Source of the DNA: Actinocrispum wychmicini
GTDB taxonomy: Bacteria; Actinomycetota; Actinomycetes; Mycobacteriales; Pseudonocardiaceae
NCBI RefSeq assembly: GCF_004345645.1
Contig: NZ_SLWS01000014.1
Span: 1 to 64,000 of the forward strand
DNA: 64,000 nt
Direction: 5' to 3'
The translations under genes and the position numbers were made by a program. This document shows positions 17,410 through 26,125 of the stretch, piece after piece (position 1 is the stretch's first letter; the number at the start of each line of letters is the position of its first letter). The notes beneath the pieces were generated by a model, which saw only the letters and a program-made list of their open reading frames with translations, did no database searches and was not told the origin of the DNA.

Positions 17410-17652
17410 ATGGAAACCGTTCTGAAACACACGTGCGGCGGCCCCGTCTTCGGACGCAAGACGCCCGGATGCCCCCGCTGTGACCAGCTACTCGCCGGTG
17501 CTCCGCCCGTCGAATGGGCAGGAATGCGCAGTAGGAAAGACCGCGCGCGAGACGAGCAGCAAGACCGGCTCGCACGCCGCGAGCATTTCGCATCGGACGG
17601 GCCCCACGCTACCGGCGAATGCGGGCCCGTCTGCACCTTCGGCGACTGGTGA
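17410..17652 (+). CDS. Small zinc-ribbon-like protein, 80 aa
   Basis: CGGPVFGRKTPGCPRC near the N-terminus is a likely zinc-binding loop (C-x11-C-x2-C, with a further cysteine pair CGPVC near the C-terminus), joined by a highly charged helix (SRKDRARDEQQDRLARREHF). ATG 17410 has GAAAGG just upstream; ATG 17380 overlapping the previous stop is the alternative. Such proteins are common on actinobacterial mobile DNA; function unknown. Confidence 0.6.
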   Translation: METVLKHTCGGPVFGRKTPGCPRCDQLLAGAPPVEWAGMRSRKDRARDEQQDRLARREHFASDGPHATGECGPVCTFGDW

Positions 17653-17727
17653 CCAGCCGCACCTGGCCGATTGGCGCTACCAGATCAGCCAACTAACCAA
17701 CACATGCACCAAGTGAGGACAGGGGAA

Positions 17728-18033
17728 ATGAGCGCAACGCAGACCAGTCACGCCCGCATGACTGTAATTCGACCCGGTGATCTCGTTTTTATCGACGGTT
17801 TCTTGGGGCTCATACCGGCGAAAGTGACCGGCTACGCAACGTGGGGGCACATCAAGGTGCGTATCACGGCGGAGCGTCGCGGCTATCGCCGTGGGGAAAA
17901 CACCACCGTCACCCCATCGCATTGCATCCCACGTGCGCATGTCCGCGTGCGCTCGGGGCAGCAACGCATCTTCGGTGCGTGGACGTTCGACGGACTACCG
18001 AACGAATTTCAGCCCCGCTGGGCGTGGGACTAA
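17728..18033 (+). CDS. Unknown accessory protein, 101 aa
   Basis: A basic, beta-rich small protein. IRPGDLVFIDGFLGLIPAKVTGY resembles an SH3-like or KOW-like barrel start. The sequence continues ITAERRGYRRGENTTVTPSHCIPRAHV, consistent with a nucleic-acid-binding barrel; this is my reading, not a family match. ATG 17728 sits just behind GAGGACAGGGG. Confidence 0.6.
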   Translation: MSATQTSHARMTVIRPGDLVFIDGFLGLIPAKVTGYATWGHIKVRITAERRGYRRGENTTVTPSHCIPRAHVRVRSGQQRIFGAWTFDGLPNEFQPRWAWD

Positions 18034-18072
18034 CCCGACACGTCAATTCCGGCCAACTAGCAGGGAGTCAAT

Positions 18073-18387
18073 ATGCCAACCACGAAACGGGACGACAACG
18101 TCATCGAGCTTCATTTTCAGTACGCGCAAGACGGCTGGATCATGAGTGACGACACGCACGGCGAACAGGACGCCGATAGCGCGACTGCTTTCACTCGTGA
18201 CGGGTGCGCGTTCGTCGTATGTGAACGCGCACCGCGCGGACGGTGGCGCATTGAATCGACCGACGGGGCATGTGCACCCGTGCCACTATCCGCATACCAA
18301 TACCGCTTTTCGACATTGGCAGACGCAGCGGACTACGTAGCCGCGAAATGCGGGGCCACCGTTCGGCGCGTCGACGCGTGGGTCTGA
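18073..18387 (+). CDS. Unknown accessory protein, 104 aa
   Basis: ATG 18073 follows CAGGGAG. Acidic in its first half (MSDDTHGEQDADS), with two cysteines, and strands GCAFVVCERAPRGRWRIES. It ends with a helix ADAADYVAAKCGATVRRV. No recognisable family. A strong hairpin follows at 18439-18460. Confidence 0.6.
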   Translation: MPTTKRDDNVIELHFQYAQDGWIMSDDTHGEQDADSATAFTRDGCAFVVCERAPRGRWRIESTDGACAPVPLSAYQYRFSTLADAADYVAAKCGATVRRVDAWV

Positions 18388-18438
18388 TAGCGCGAGTACG
18401 GCGCAATCGAAGGTTTCCTAGTGACCGGCCGCGATTTC

Positions 18439-18460
18439 GGCGCCCGCTTTAGCGGGCGCC
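18439..18460 (+). terminator. GC-rich hairpin between accessory genes
   Basis: GGCGCCCGC (18439-18447), loop TTTA, GCGGGCGCC (18452-18460): a perfect 9-bp stem. There is no U-run, so it may act as a weak terminator or as an RNA-processing stem inside the long operon. Confidence 0.55.
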
Positions 18461-18568
18461 GCGCAGCTCTGACAGCGCGCAATGGTTGCAACGGTCTCCC
18501 GTTGCGGATTGTTCGACTCATCCGCGCGCACGCACAAAACCCCGCTCGAATCAGCAAAGGAGTCCACC

Positions 18569-19102
18569 ATGTTCGTGTACGGCGTGTCTTTCACCGATGT
18601 TCACCGCGTCGTGCGCGACGTGTCCGACGCTCTGTACGACGGAAACATCACCGTACGCACGGGGGAGGACCGCACCAACAGCGCCGGCCCCCGCGCGACG
18701 TTCACCCTCCGCGCGCACGACACGACCGGACCGGGCGCCAAGGGAAGCTCGTCCGCGTTCGACAAGGGCACCGGCCCGAAAGGCAGGCGCCGCACCATTT
18801 CCGCGTGCTGGCACACGCACTACGACGTACTGGCCGAGCTATTCGCCCGATTCCCGGCCGCCCGCGTCGTCACCAAGATCGCCACCTACACCGCACCCAC
18901 ATTCCGTGACCGCGCGCTCGAAACCTCCTATCTCAATGTCGGGAGCGAATTGTTCCCGGCCACCGCACCGGACTGCTGCGAATGCGACCACGCCGACTAC
19001 GTCGACGACTTCGACTCGGCACCTACCGGCGACGCCATGCGCCCGAACACCGACGTCGCTTACTTCCTTCACGAACTCGACCGCGTGCTCGCCGAACAGT
19101 GA
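18569..19102 (+). CDS. Unknown accessory protein, 177 aa
   Basis: ATG 18569 with AAAGGAG 8-14 nt upstream. Residues 1-60 include VSFTDVHRVVRDVSDALYDG, followed by a glycine/threonine-rich segment and GRRRTISACWHTHYDVLAELFARFPAARV. The C-terminal part has DCCECDHADYVDDFDS, a possible metal site. The upstream frame extending to 18482 lacks a start signal. Function unknown; resembles phage or ICE cargo. Confidence 0.68.
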   Translation: MFVYGVSFTDVHRVVRDVSDALYDGNITVRTGEDRTNSAGPRATFTLRAHDTTGPGAKGSSSAFDKGTGPKGRRRTISACWHTHYDVLAELFARFPAARVVTKIATYTAPTFRDRALETSYLNVGSELFPATAPDCCECDHADYVDDFDSAPTGDAMRPNTDVAYFLHELDRVLAEQ

Positions 19103-19160
19103 CTGACCTCGTCAACAACCTCCGGATTTCACCACCCACCCGACGAAAGCGAGTACCACG

Positions 19161-20030
19161 ATGACCGACCACCCGACCGCCGTGGACATGCTATGCGCTG
19201 AGCTTGTACGGGAACGCGCACGTGCCGATTCCTTCGAAGCGATCAACCGCGTGCAGGCAGCCAGCCTCGCCGAGTTGGCCAAACGCGCGGCGAACCTCCG
19301 GTGCCAGGTTGCCGACCTGGCCGACGACGCCCTGAGCTCGAAACCCATGCCGATACAGGGCTTGCGCAACGTCACCGGCCGGACGAGCGGCTTGGCGGAG
19401 AGCCTGAGCAGGTCGGCACACGGCTACGCGGGCGCACGCACCACCGACATGCTGTACCCGACCGTGGACGACGATCTCCGCGCGCACAACTGGACGCCTC
19501 GCCCCGACCGGGGCCTGGACGGCACCTTGCCGCCGATCCCGATCAGCGAGATGGGCGACCGTCGGGGCTACGCCCGCGGCTGGCACCGAGGCCCGCAGTG
19601 GATCACGTTGTGGTTCACCGGACCAACTGCTCTGGCCTACGGGGACAGCAGCGACCACGGCCAGCTCACCAGCGTCGACGCCATGCGCGCCGTAATCACC
19701 TCCGCCCGGTCGCTGTCCACTTCGGCGCTGCCCGACTGGGTCGCAGAGCGGATGAAAGCGCACACCGTGCCGTTCGACGCCCCGTATGTCCGGGTGTTCG
19801 CACACCTCCAGGCCGGACCATGGTCCGCGATCGACATCGACCGGTGCGACGAGTACGGCGTCCGCACGCCCAACGGCACCGGCAACACCTCCGTGTGGGT
19901 CAGCCCGAGCGACCCCGACTTCCGGCTCTACGTCTGGGGAATCGGCAACGAACCAGCCCACGTCCGCTACTGGGCCGGCCCGGTCGTCGACATGGCCCAC
20001 CTCGTCCAGATCACCGGCCAGTACCGCTGA
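19161..20030 (+). CDS. Unknown accessory protein, 289 aa
   Basis: An N-terminal coiled coil (about residues 10-60, LCAELVRERARADSFEAINRV-type heptads) precedes a globular domain. That domain has WITLWFTGPTALAYGDSSDHG, a helix VDAMRAVITSARSLS, DWVAERMKAH and a strand-rich C-terminus with CDEYGVRTPNGTGNTSVWV. No known enzyme motif is visible. The intergenic spacing of about 58 nt on the 5' side fits operon membership. Confidence 0.65.
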   Translation: MTDHPTAVDMLCAELVRERARADSFEAINRVQAASLAELAKRAANLRCQVADLADDALSSKPMPIQGLRNVTGRTSGLAESLSRSAHGYAGARTTDMLYPTVDDDLRAHNWTPRPDRGLDGTLPPIPISEMGDRRGYARGWHRGPQWITLWFTGPTALAYGDSSDHGQLTSVDAMRAVITSARSLSTSALPDWVAERMKAHTVPFDAPYVRVFAHLQAGPWSAIDIDRCDEYGVRTPNGTGNTSVWVSPSDPDFRLYVWGIGNEPAHVRYWAGPVVDMAHLVQITGQYR

Positions 20031-20148
20031 CAGGTAATCACCGGATCCGCCCCACGCACGAGTTCCCACGGCGGGTGCCGGCTGCCCGCCAGCCGACACC
20101 CGCCCACCGATCGGCGCGTTGATCACGTCCCGAAGGAGACGACTTGCC

Positions 20149-20577
20149 ATGCCCGACACCACGAACACCCACACCACCGCCGTCGTGACGCTGTGGGTCA
20201 ACGGACGAGATTCCCGCGACGGCATGGCGACACTGACACAGATCGTGGACGCGACCGGTGGCCACACCGTCCACATCGTCACGATCGACGAGCGTGCCGC
20301 CGAGTGTTACGGCATTCCTCAGCCTGTCAGCGTCATCGGTGGCCTCGTCCGAACGCGCGGCCGATGGTCACCCACCGCCTACCGCGATCGTGCGCACCTC
20401 CTGGGCGGCGGGGGACTCGTCTACTTCCTGCCGAACGCCCCGAGCCGCGTTCGCGCGGTCCGCGCGCTGCTGCGCTGGTGGTTCGTGGTCGCCCGCCGTG
20501 CCCGAGATGGCGCCGATCCCCGCCACCTCGACCCATGCCAGGAATCACCTGCGTCTCGCCGATGGCTGCTGGCCTGA
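20149..20577 (+). CDS. Unknown accessory protein, 142 aa
   Basis: ATG 20149 has GAAGGAGA upstream. The sequence opens with TTAVVTLWVNGRDSRDGMATLTQIVDATGGHTVHIVTIDERAA, an alpha/beta pattern, and ends with a basic tail. No family recognised. The gene ends 143 nt before the next start. Confidence 0.6.
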   Translation: MPDTTNTHTTAVVTLWVNGRDSRDGMATLTQIVDATGGHTVHIVTIDERAAECYGIPQPVSVIGGLVRTRGRWSPTAYRDRAHLLGGGGLVYFLPNAPSRVRAVRALLRWWFVVARRARDGADPRHLDPCQESPASRRWLLA

Positions 20578-20719
20578 CCACATCACCCCGTCCCATCGAG
20601 ACCACCGCGACGGTCGCACCTCGCCTTGCTCCGGGTCCCGCGTGATCGCCGACCCCTGGCCAAGGCGACCTCACGGGCTTCGGCCGCTTGACCTCCGGCC
20701 GGAAAGGACCGACACCGCC

Positions 20720-21307
20720 ATGACCACCTCCTCAACCGCCGCCATCGCGGACGTCCTCGACTGCGGCCACCCGCCCACCCCGGATCCCACCGGCGTCGGG
20801 GCCGGCCGTGCGATCGACCCGCACACCGGCGCGACGAGCTGCTACCCGTGCTCGGACGAACGCGCGCGCGACGCGATGACCCGCGCGAACACATTCGTCG
20901 CCTACGTGTCCACCCACGGCGACACGCTGACCACCTGGCCCGGCGGACACCTCGCCACCATCGACCCGGCCGACACCCACCAGACCGGCCGACGCACCTA
21001 CACCCCGTCCGGCGGGATGTGGACCCGGCACGTCTGGCACGCCACCGACATCGACGGAGGCCGCTGGACCGGCGTCAACGGCGGCCCCGGCCTCGTCATC
21101 CGCGTACACCGGCTACGCGCGTGCACCTGGCAAACCAAGTTCGGCAACGGCCGCGACCCGCGCTACTGCCACCGCCGCGCCACCCACGCCGGCCAAGGCG
21201 GCGCCGTCGACCTCTACTGCCGCACCCACGCCCGCCAGGTCTTCGACCTCTACGGCTGGACCACCACCGCCCTGCCACCCCGCACGCTCGCCCGGCCCGG
21301 CGCGTGA
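20720..21307 (+). CDS. Zinc-motif accessory protein, 195 aa
   Basis: ATG 20720 follows GGAAAGGA. The N-terminus has CGHPPTPDPTGVGAG then SCYPCSDERARDAM, a CxH/CxxC pattern suggesting a zinc ribbon. The C-terminal third has a second cluster: CTWQTKFG, RYCHRRATH, LYCRTHARQVFDLY. The middle part is beta-rich. Proteins with this CGH...CYPC opening are common unknown cargo on Streptomyces and Pseudonocardiaceae mobile elements. Confidence 0.65.
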   Translation: MTTSSTAAIADVLDCGHPPTPDPTGVGAGRAIDPHTGATSCYPCSDERARDAMTRANTFVAYVSTHGDTLTTWPGGHLATIDPADTHQTGRRTYTPSGGMWTRHVWHATDIDGGRWTGVNGGPGLVIRVHRLRACTWQTKFGNGRDPRYCHRRATHAGQGGAVDLYCRTHARQVFDLYGWTTTALPPRTLARPGA

Positions 21308-21336
21308 CACCGCCCCACCGCAAGGAAAGGAGTCTC

Positions 21337-21894
21337 GTGTTCGTGAAGTTCTACGACCGCCTCGACCTGTCACGGACCCATTTGGACGACGTGCTCGTCG
21401 TGCCCGCGAACCGAGCCAAGGCGCTCGACATGGCGCGGGAACGCCACCTGCCGCGCCAGGCGCTCACCCGCGCGACCACCCACATGGGCTTCTGGGTCTA
21501 CGTCTTCCAACTCGACGCCGACACCGAGCTCGGCACAGTCACCCTGGCCGGCGCCCGGCCCGGACCAGAGAACGTGGCCACGCTGCCGGTCCGCCAGCTC
21601 GACCACTACATCACCCCCGGCATGCCACTGACCGAGATGACCGGCCTGCTGGCCTCGGTCGCCGAGGACTACCCGCCCACCGCGCTGACGGCGGTGCTGG
21701 CCGACAGCCTCACCAAGGTCCTCGACCTGTGGGCCGACGCCCGCCGCAACGGCCGGCCCACGATCGACATCCGCGACCTCGACCGGACCGTTACCAGCGA
21801 ATTCGCGCCTGCCATCCGGGCCTGGCGCACCGGCGACGCCTTCCCATGCCCCCGCCTGGCCGATGCGGCCTGGCCCGAACCCGTTCCGAGGTGA
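21337..21894 (+). CDS. Unknown accessory protein, 185 aa
   Basis: GTG 21337 has AAAGGAG 6-12 nt upstream. The protein begins VKFYDRLDLSRTHLDDVLVVPANRAKALDMARE and has a central strand pair, TTHMGFWVYVFQLDADTELGTVTL. Its C-terminal helices include DYPPTALTAVLADSLTKVLDLWADARRNG. No motif identifies an activity. Confidence 0.6.
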   Translation: MFVKFYDRLDLSRTHLDDVLVVPANRAKALDMARERHLPRQALTRATTHMGFWVYVFQLDADTELGTVTLAGARPGPENVATLPVRQLDHYITPGMPLTEMTGLLASVAEDYPPTALTAVLADSLTKVLDLWADARRNGRPTIDIRDLDRTVTSEFAPAIRAWRTGDAFPCPRLADAAWPEPVPR

Positions 21895-21899
21895 ACACC

Positions 21900-22706
21900 A
21901 TGCCTATCAACGACCCCACGACCGCAACCCCGTCCGAGATCGACGAGGAGCTCGCCCGCCTCGACATCGAGCACACCAAGGCCCAGAAGACCCTGCTTGG
22001 GCTCAGGAAGCGCCGCCGGACCTGGCTGGACGACGGCCAGACCGCGTCCGCTGCCGAGTTGGAACCTCGAATCGAGCAGGCCAGTCAGGCCATCGCCGAG
22101 TGCGAGGCAGCCGCCCAGCCGCTCAACGCGGAGTTCGAACGCCGGGGCGGCTGGACCCGCGCCTGGCTGGTCCTCAACACCGGCGGCCACGTCCACCGCA
22201 CCACGGCATGCCGCACCTGCTTCGCTACCACCCAGTTCGCCTGGCTCACCCAGCTCTCCGGACACGACGAGACCAAGATCGTCGACCTGGCCGGCAAGGC
22301 CGCGTGCACCGAGTGCTACCCCAGCGCACCGGTCGAACTCCGCAACCGGCCCAGCCGGATCAAGACCCCCGAGCAACTCGCGCGAGAATTGGAGAAGGCC
22401 GAGCGCGCGAAAGCCAAGGCCGCGAAAGCGATCACAGCACCGGACGGAACACCCCTGCGTACCAAGGGTTACGGGCAGATCGACACCGAGTTCACGGCCC
22501 GACGCTCCTATGCCGACGCCGTGGCCTACGCCCGGCGGCTGGCCAGGGCAAGCATCACCCTCCACCGGGACACCATCGCCGCGTACCGCGACGACGCGCA
22601 ACTCATCCTGGCCGCCCTAGCCGCGAAACACGACCGGACCCAGGACGACCTACGCGACGAACTGGCCCCCAATGTCGAAAGCCGATGGCAGCGCGAATAC
22701 AAGTAA
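21900..22706 (+). CDS. Coiled-coil protein with CxxC pairs, 268 aa
   Basis: A long N-terminal coiled coil (about residues 10-80, IDEELARLDIEHTKAQKTLLG) is followed by a small zinc-like module. There TACRTCFATTQF and AACTECYP form two CxxC pairs about 30 residues apart, flanking WLTQLSGHDETKIVDLAG. A helical, lysine-rich C-terminus follows. The gene starts 6 nt after the previous stop. Function unknown; such chimeras often bind nucleic acid. Confidence 0.62.
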   Translation: MPINDPTTATPSEIDEELARLDIEHTKAQKTLLGLRKRRRTWLDDGQTASAAELEPRIEQASQAIAECEAAAQPLNAEFERRGGWTRAWLVLNTGGHVHRTTACRTCFATTQFAWLTQLSGHDETKIVDLAGKAACTECYPSAPVELRNRPSRIKTPEQLARELEKAERAKAKAAKAITAPDGTPLRTKGYGQIDTEFTARRSYADAVAYARRLARASITLHRDTIAAYRDDAQLILAALAAKHDRTQDDLRDELAPNVESRWQREYK

Positions 22707-22800
22707 CCACAACGCATCCCGCTGAACACCCCGCCCGTTGGGCTGCCCACATCCCGCGGCGCGGCGTTCCGCAATCCTCCGTCTGGAAAGGACTCGACCG

Positions 22801-23184
22801 ATGATTCTGGTGGACACGCTGGAAGACCTCGTGCACAACTACCTCGACGACCGAGCCCGGCCTGGATCAGCGGTCGGCACAGTCAACGCGCACGACCTGG
22901 CCGGTCACATCGCGGCCCACCTCGCCGAACGTGGCGTCGACACGGGATACGCCGATGGCTCCCGCCTTGCCTTGCCAGGCACCACACCCCAGCCGTCGGA
23001 GCCTGAGCGGCGCCGGCTCCCGCTCGTGCTTCAGGACCACGAGGATGACCACGTTCGCATCTACTGCGATGGCCGCGACTGCTACTGGTCCTGGTCGCTG
23101 TACCAGGACGCCACCTCACACACCAACGCCGGCTCGATCATGAGCGCGGTCCGCCATGCCCTCTGCCGACACGGCCACACCTGA
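22801..23184 (+). CDS. Unknown accessory protein, 127 aa
   Basis: ATG 22801 has GGAAAGGA upstream. The protein is acidic, with helices VDTLEDLVHNYLDDR and AHDLAGHIAAHLAERG. A strand-turn segment follows, HVRIYCDGRDCYWSWSLYQD, where two cysteines flank an aromatic-rich hairpin. No family recognised. Confidence 0.58.
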   Translation: MILVDTLEDLVHNYLDDRARPGSAVGTVNAHDLAGHIAAHLAERGVDTGYADGSRLALPGTTPQPSEPERRRLPLVLQDHEDDHVRIYCDGRDCYWSWSLYQDATSHTNAGSIMSAVRHALCRHGHT

Positions 23185-23253
23185 CCACCGCGTTTCCGCG
23201 AGAGCTATCCAGCTCTGGCCTATGCCATTCAGAACGAAAGGAGGTTGGGGGTC

Positions 23254-24240
23254 ATGTCGCACTACGCGCGAGACGTGGCCGAACGGTGGGTCGCCGCGAT
23301 GACATACGACCCGGACATGCGCCTGCGGTCCACCAGCCGCATGTACCCGAGCGGGGACCGCATCTACAGTTACGGCTCTCATTTCGAACTGGGCCGGGTC
23401 ATTCGTCGTGCGGGTGAGGTCGTCGCGTTCCTGCTCAACGGCGACACGTACTCGCCCACGACGAGCAATCACCAGAACGAGTTGCGCTCGGCTGTCGACC
23501 GCAGTGGTGTCCCACGAGTCATCATCCCGTACAGCGCACTGCAATCTTCGGGGCTCGATCTCGACTCGATCGAGATCCTCGACGTCACACGCGATGCCTG
23601 GGTGCCCGTCGAGCGGGTGGCCTACCAGCCCCGCACGCGATGGGCGTGGAGCACACCCGGCGATCTGACGACGGCCGTGCTGCCCGACGGACGCACCCGG
23701 TATCGGTGGACGGACTACGTGCACCGCCTCGGCGAATCGGTGATCCGTGGCCGCATCCACATCGGGTGGCGGTCGGTCGGGCCGGACCGCTGGGACCGTA
23801 CACCGCGCTACCGCTGGACAAAATTCCTGTCAGGCTTCGATGTGCAGGAGTCACGGCCACTGTACTTCTTCTGCGAGTTGCCGCGTACCGACGCGACGAC
23901 AGTCAGCCAGGCGTACCAGGCACTCAAGCCGGACGCGGTACTGCTCGCCGAGCAGATGAACCGCACTGTCACGCGACAAGGCGACATCTTCACCGTGGCC
24001 TTGTCCTCACAGGTGACCAAACGGTGGCTCCGTCACGAAGGGGCCACTTTCGACAAGGGCGGGCCCTTGCTCGACACCAATCACGTCGCCACCGAGGTGG
24101 CCCGGATGCCCGACGGCACCACGGTGGTGCGCGGCACGCTCACCCACCGTCCGCCCTTCCGCCGGCCCGACCACCGGCGTGTCCGGCTTGCCGACGGCTG
24201 GCACGCCGTCGTCAAGAACACCGTCCCGCTGAGTGCCTAA
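23254..24240 (+). CDS. Unknown accessory protein, 328 aa
   Basis: The largest unknown of the train. ATG 23254 is chosen over TTG 23245 because AAAGGAGG lies at 23237-23244. The first domain (DVAERWVAAMTYDPDMRLRS, then SHFELGRVIRRAGEVVAFLLNGDTYS) is a conserved-looking mobile-DNA module that recurs beside PP-loop genes in actinomycete elements. A repeated unit is suggested by a second RYRWTDYVHRLGES-type segment. RYRWTKFLSGFDVQ precedes YFFCELP. No catalytic motif is evident. Confidence 0.62.
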   Translation: MSHYARDVAERWVAAMTYDPDMRLRSTSRMYPSGDRIYSYGSHFELGRVIRRAGEVVAFLLNGDTYSPTTSNHQNELRSAVDRSGVPRVIIPYSALQSSGLDLDSIEILDVTRDAWVPVERVAYQPRTRWAWSTPGDLTTAVLPDGRTRYRWTDYVHRLGESVIRGRIHIGWRSVGPDRWDRTPRYRWTKFLSGFDVQESRPLYFFCELPRTDATTVSQAYQALKPDAVLLAEQMNRTVTRQGDIFTVALSSQVTKRWLRHEGATFDKGGPLLDTNHVATEVARMPDGTTVVRGTLTHRPPFRRPDHRRVRLADGWHAVVKNTVPLSA

Positions 24241-24257
24241 GAAAGGAGGAATGCCCG

Positions 24258-24452
24258 ATGCTCACGATCGAGTTCACGCCCAGTGACGTGCTGCCCACTC
24301 TGGATCCGCAACTCGGTGACCAGCTCGGCGACGAGCTGCTGCTCGCATCGGCCAAGAAGCGCGCCGACACAGTCAAGGCCGGCCTGCACAGCCGCACAAC
24401 CGGCCAGCGACACAACACTCGCGCTTGGACAGCCGGCGGCCACGTCGACTGA
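24258..24452 (+). CDS. Very small acidic protein, 64 aa
   Basis: ATG 24258 follows GAAAGGAGG (24241-24249); an earlier ATG at 24251 is out of frame with any long protein. The sequence has a 4-residue repeat, LGDQLGDEL, and a basic tail. It is the last gene before a strong terminator. It could be a real small protein, given the strong ribosome site. Confidence 0.45.
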   Translation: MLTIEFTPSDVLPTLDPQLGDQLGDELLLASAKKRADTVKAGLHSRTTGQRHNTRAWTAGGHVD

Positions 24453-24472
24453 CCACCCGCGATTATCTCCTC

Positions 24473-24510
24473 ACGGCGGTGCTCGACCCACACGGGTCGA
24501 GCACCGCCGT
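24473..24510 (+). terminator. Strong hairpin ending the first accessory operon
   Basis: ACGGCGGTGCTCGACCC (24473-24489), loop ACAC, and the exact complement at 24494-24510: a perfect 17-bp stem. It is followed by about 250 bases without a gene before the PP-loop gene. There is no long U-run, as is common in actinomycetes. Confidence 0.8.
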
Positions 24511-24724
24511 CCCTGCGGCTGCGATCGAGCCGGAAATCGCAACCTGGCCCCGACGACACTGGAGCCATCGCTGGTGCGCAACGACATGAGCCGCCGGCCA
24601 TGCTCCGCACCTGCGTCCAAGGTGACGCCACCGTTGACGGCTGACACCAACGCAGACGGATATCTGAGCCGGACGCAAAAGTGTCGTCACACACAGCCTC
24701 ATCCTACCTAAAGGTCTATTAAGG

Positions 24725-24743
24725 ACAAGCACGCTTAGCTTGT
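24725..24743. promoter_or_regulatory. Small operator-like inverted repeat
   Basis: ACAAGC (24725-24730) and GCTTGT (24738-24743) flank seven bases, just upstream of the ATG at 24758. They may be the binding site of a regulator of the PP-loop operon, or chance. Confidence 0.3.
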
Positions 24744-24757
24744 TGAAGGGGTGACTC

Positions 24758-26005
24758 ATGCTCGCGCCAACTACAACACCAGATCTCGCCGCCTATGACG
24801 TTATCCTCGTCAACAGCAGCGGCGGAAAAGACAGCCAGGCCATGCTGGACGAAGTATGCACCCTGGCCTCGACCACGGGCGTGCTGCACCGCGTCACCGT
24901 CTTGCACTGCGCGCTCGGCCACGTCGAGTGGCCGGGCACCCGCGAACTCGCCCGCACCCAGGCCGAGCACTACGGCGTCCGCTACGAAGAACGCCACCGT
25001 GAGCAAGGACTTCTGCTCGACCAGGTTCGCCGCCGCGGGCGCTGGCCATCGTCCTCAGCGCGCTACTGCACCTCGGACCAGAAGCGCGGCCCCGCACGGA
25101 AACTGATCACGCAACTCGTCGCCGAACTCGGCGACCTGCACCGTCCGGCCAGTGTACTGAACTGCCTGGGTCTGCGCGCCGAGGAGTCCCGCGCCCGGCT
25201 GATGAAGGCTCGCCTGAGCCGTGACGAGGCAACCAGCAGTGGCCGGCGTACCGTCGACACCTGGCTGCCGATTCATGACTGGACTGAAGAGCAGGTGTGG
25301 CAACGCATCCGGGCCTCCGGCGCGCCCTACCATCCGGCCTACGATCAGGGCATGAGCCGCCTGTCGTGCTCCCTCTGTGTGCTCGCGAGCCGCGCTGATC
25401 TGGTTCGTGCCGCACAACTACGGCCGGAGCTGGCTGCCGAGTACGCCGAACTGGAAACCCAGATACAGCACCGGTTCCGCAACGATCTGTCCATGGCCGA
25501 GATCGTCACCGCTGCCGAGCAAGCCGCCATTGTCGAGTCGAGCAAAGGGATGGCCACGATCGAGCTCGGTCAGGGCGAACTATGGTGGCCGAGGTCTGAG
25601 CGGCAGACCGACCGTTACGGCACCGTTTTCCTGGTCACTGGCCCGGAGGCCGTGGACTGCGTCAGCTTCGAGAACGCACCGGTCGGGCAACGCGGACGAC
25701 TCGTCGCCGTCGTGGTCGAAACGCGACGCTCGAACCACTGCGGTGACCTCACGCGGGGCCTGGCACCCAGCACACCGATGGTCGGTGAGGAGGTCACGCT
25801 CGGTGCTGGCACCTTGTTCACCGAAACGGATCGCGACCTCGGCCGCACCAACGCCGTCGGCCTGGCTCCAGATGACGACCGGGATACAGACTGGCTGGAC
25901 CCACGCGCCTTGTATCGCTGTCACAACCAAATCGTGCGGCTCGAACTCCGCACCGGCAGCCATTTCAACAGGCGCGTACCCGGCACCCGGCCACACGCAG
26001 CCTGA
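24758..26005 (+). CDS. PP-loop (PAPS-reductase-like) protein with intact SGGKDS
   Basis: A 415-residue adenine-nucleotide alpha-hydrolase-fold protein. SSGGKDS (residues 20-26) is the pyrophosphate loop used to adenylate or reduce sulfur compounds. RYCTSDQKRGP and SRLSCSLCVLAS supply cysteines in the positions where DndC and related enzymes carry an iron-sulfur site. TWLPIHDWTEEQVWQRI matches the PAPS-reductase core. The C-terminal 150 residues form a strand-rich extra domain with a possible CHNQI pocket. No DndA, B, D or E is seen in this window, so phosphorothioation is unproven. The gene heads an operon after a strong terminator. Confidence 0.8.
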   Translation: MLAPTTTPDLAAYDVILVNSSGGKDSQAMLDEVCTLASTTGVLHRVTVLHCALGHVEWPGTRELARTQAEHYGVRYEERHREQGLLLDQVRRRGRWPSSSARYCTSDQKRGPARKLITQLVAELGDLHRPASVLNCLGLRAEESRARLMKARLSRDEATSSGRRTVDTWLPIHDWTEEQVWQRIRASGAPYHPAYDQGMSRLSCSLCVLASRADLVRAAQLRPELAAEYAELETQIQHRFRNDLSMAEIVTAAEQAAIVESSKGMATIELGQGELWWPRSERQTDRYGTVFLVTGPEAVDCVSFENAPVGQRGRLVAVVVETRRSNHCGDLTRGLAPSTPMVGEEVTLGAGTLFTETDRDLGRTNAVGLAPDDDRDTDWLDPRALYRCHNQIVRLELRTGSHFNRRVPGTRPHAA

Positions 26006-26125
26006 CCCCTCGGCTGGCCCGAAGCGGCATTCGCGTGACCGCCATCGACCCCACATTCAGCGCCCCGCACGGGCCTTCGCGTTCGTGCGCGACGCGACAA
26101 CCCGATGGAGAACAGGAGAAAGATC

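Noticed and set aside
24758..26005. DndC of a phosphorothioation island
   Set aside because: The fold fits, but no DndA, DndB, DndD or DndE is in the window, so I kept the general PP-loop call.
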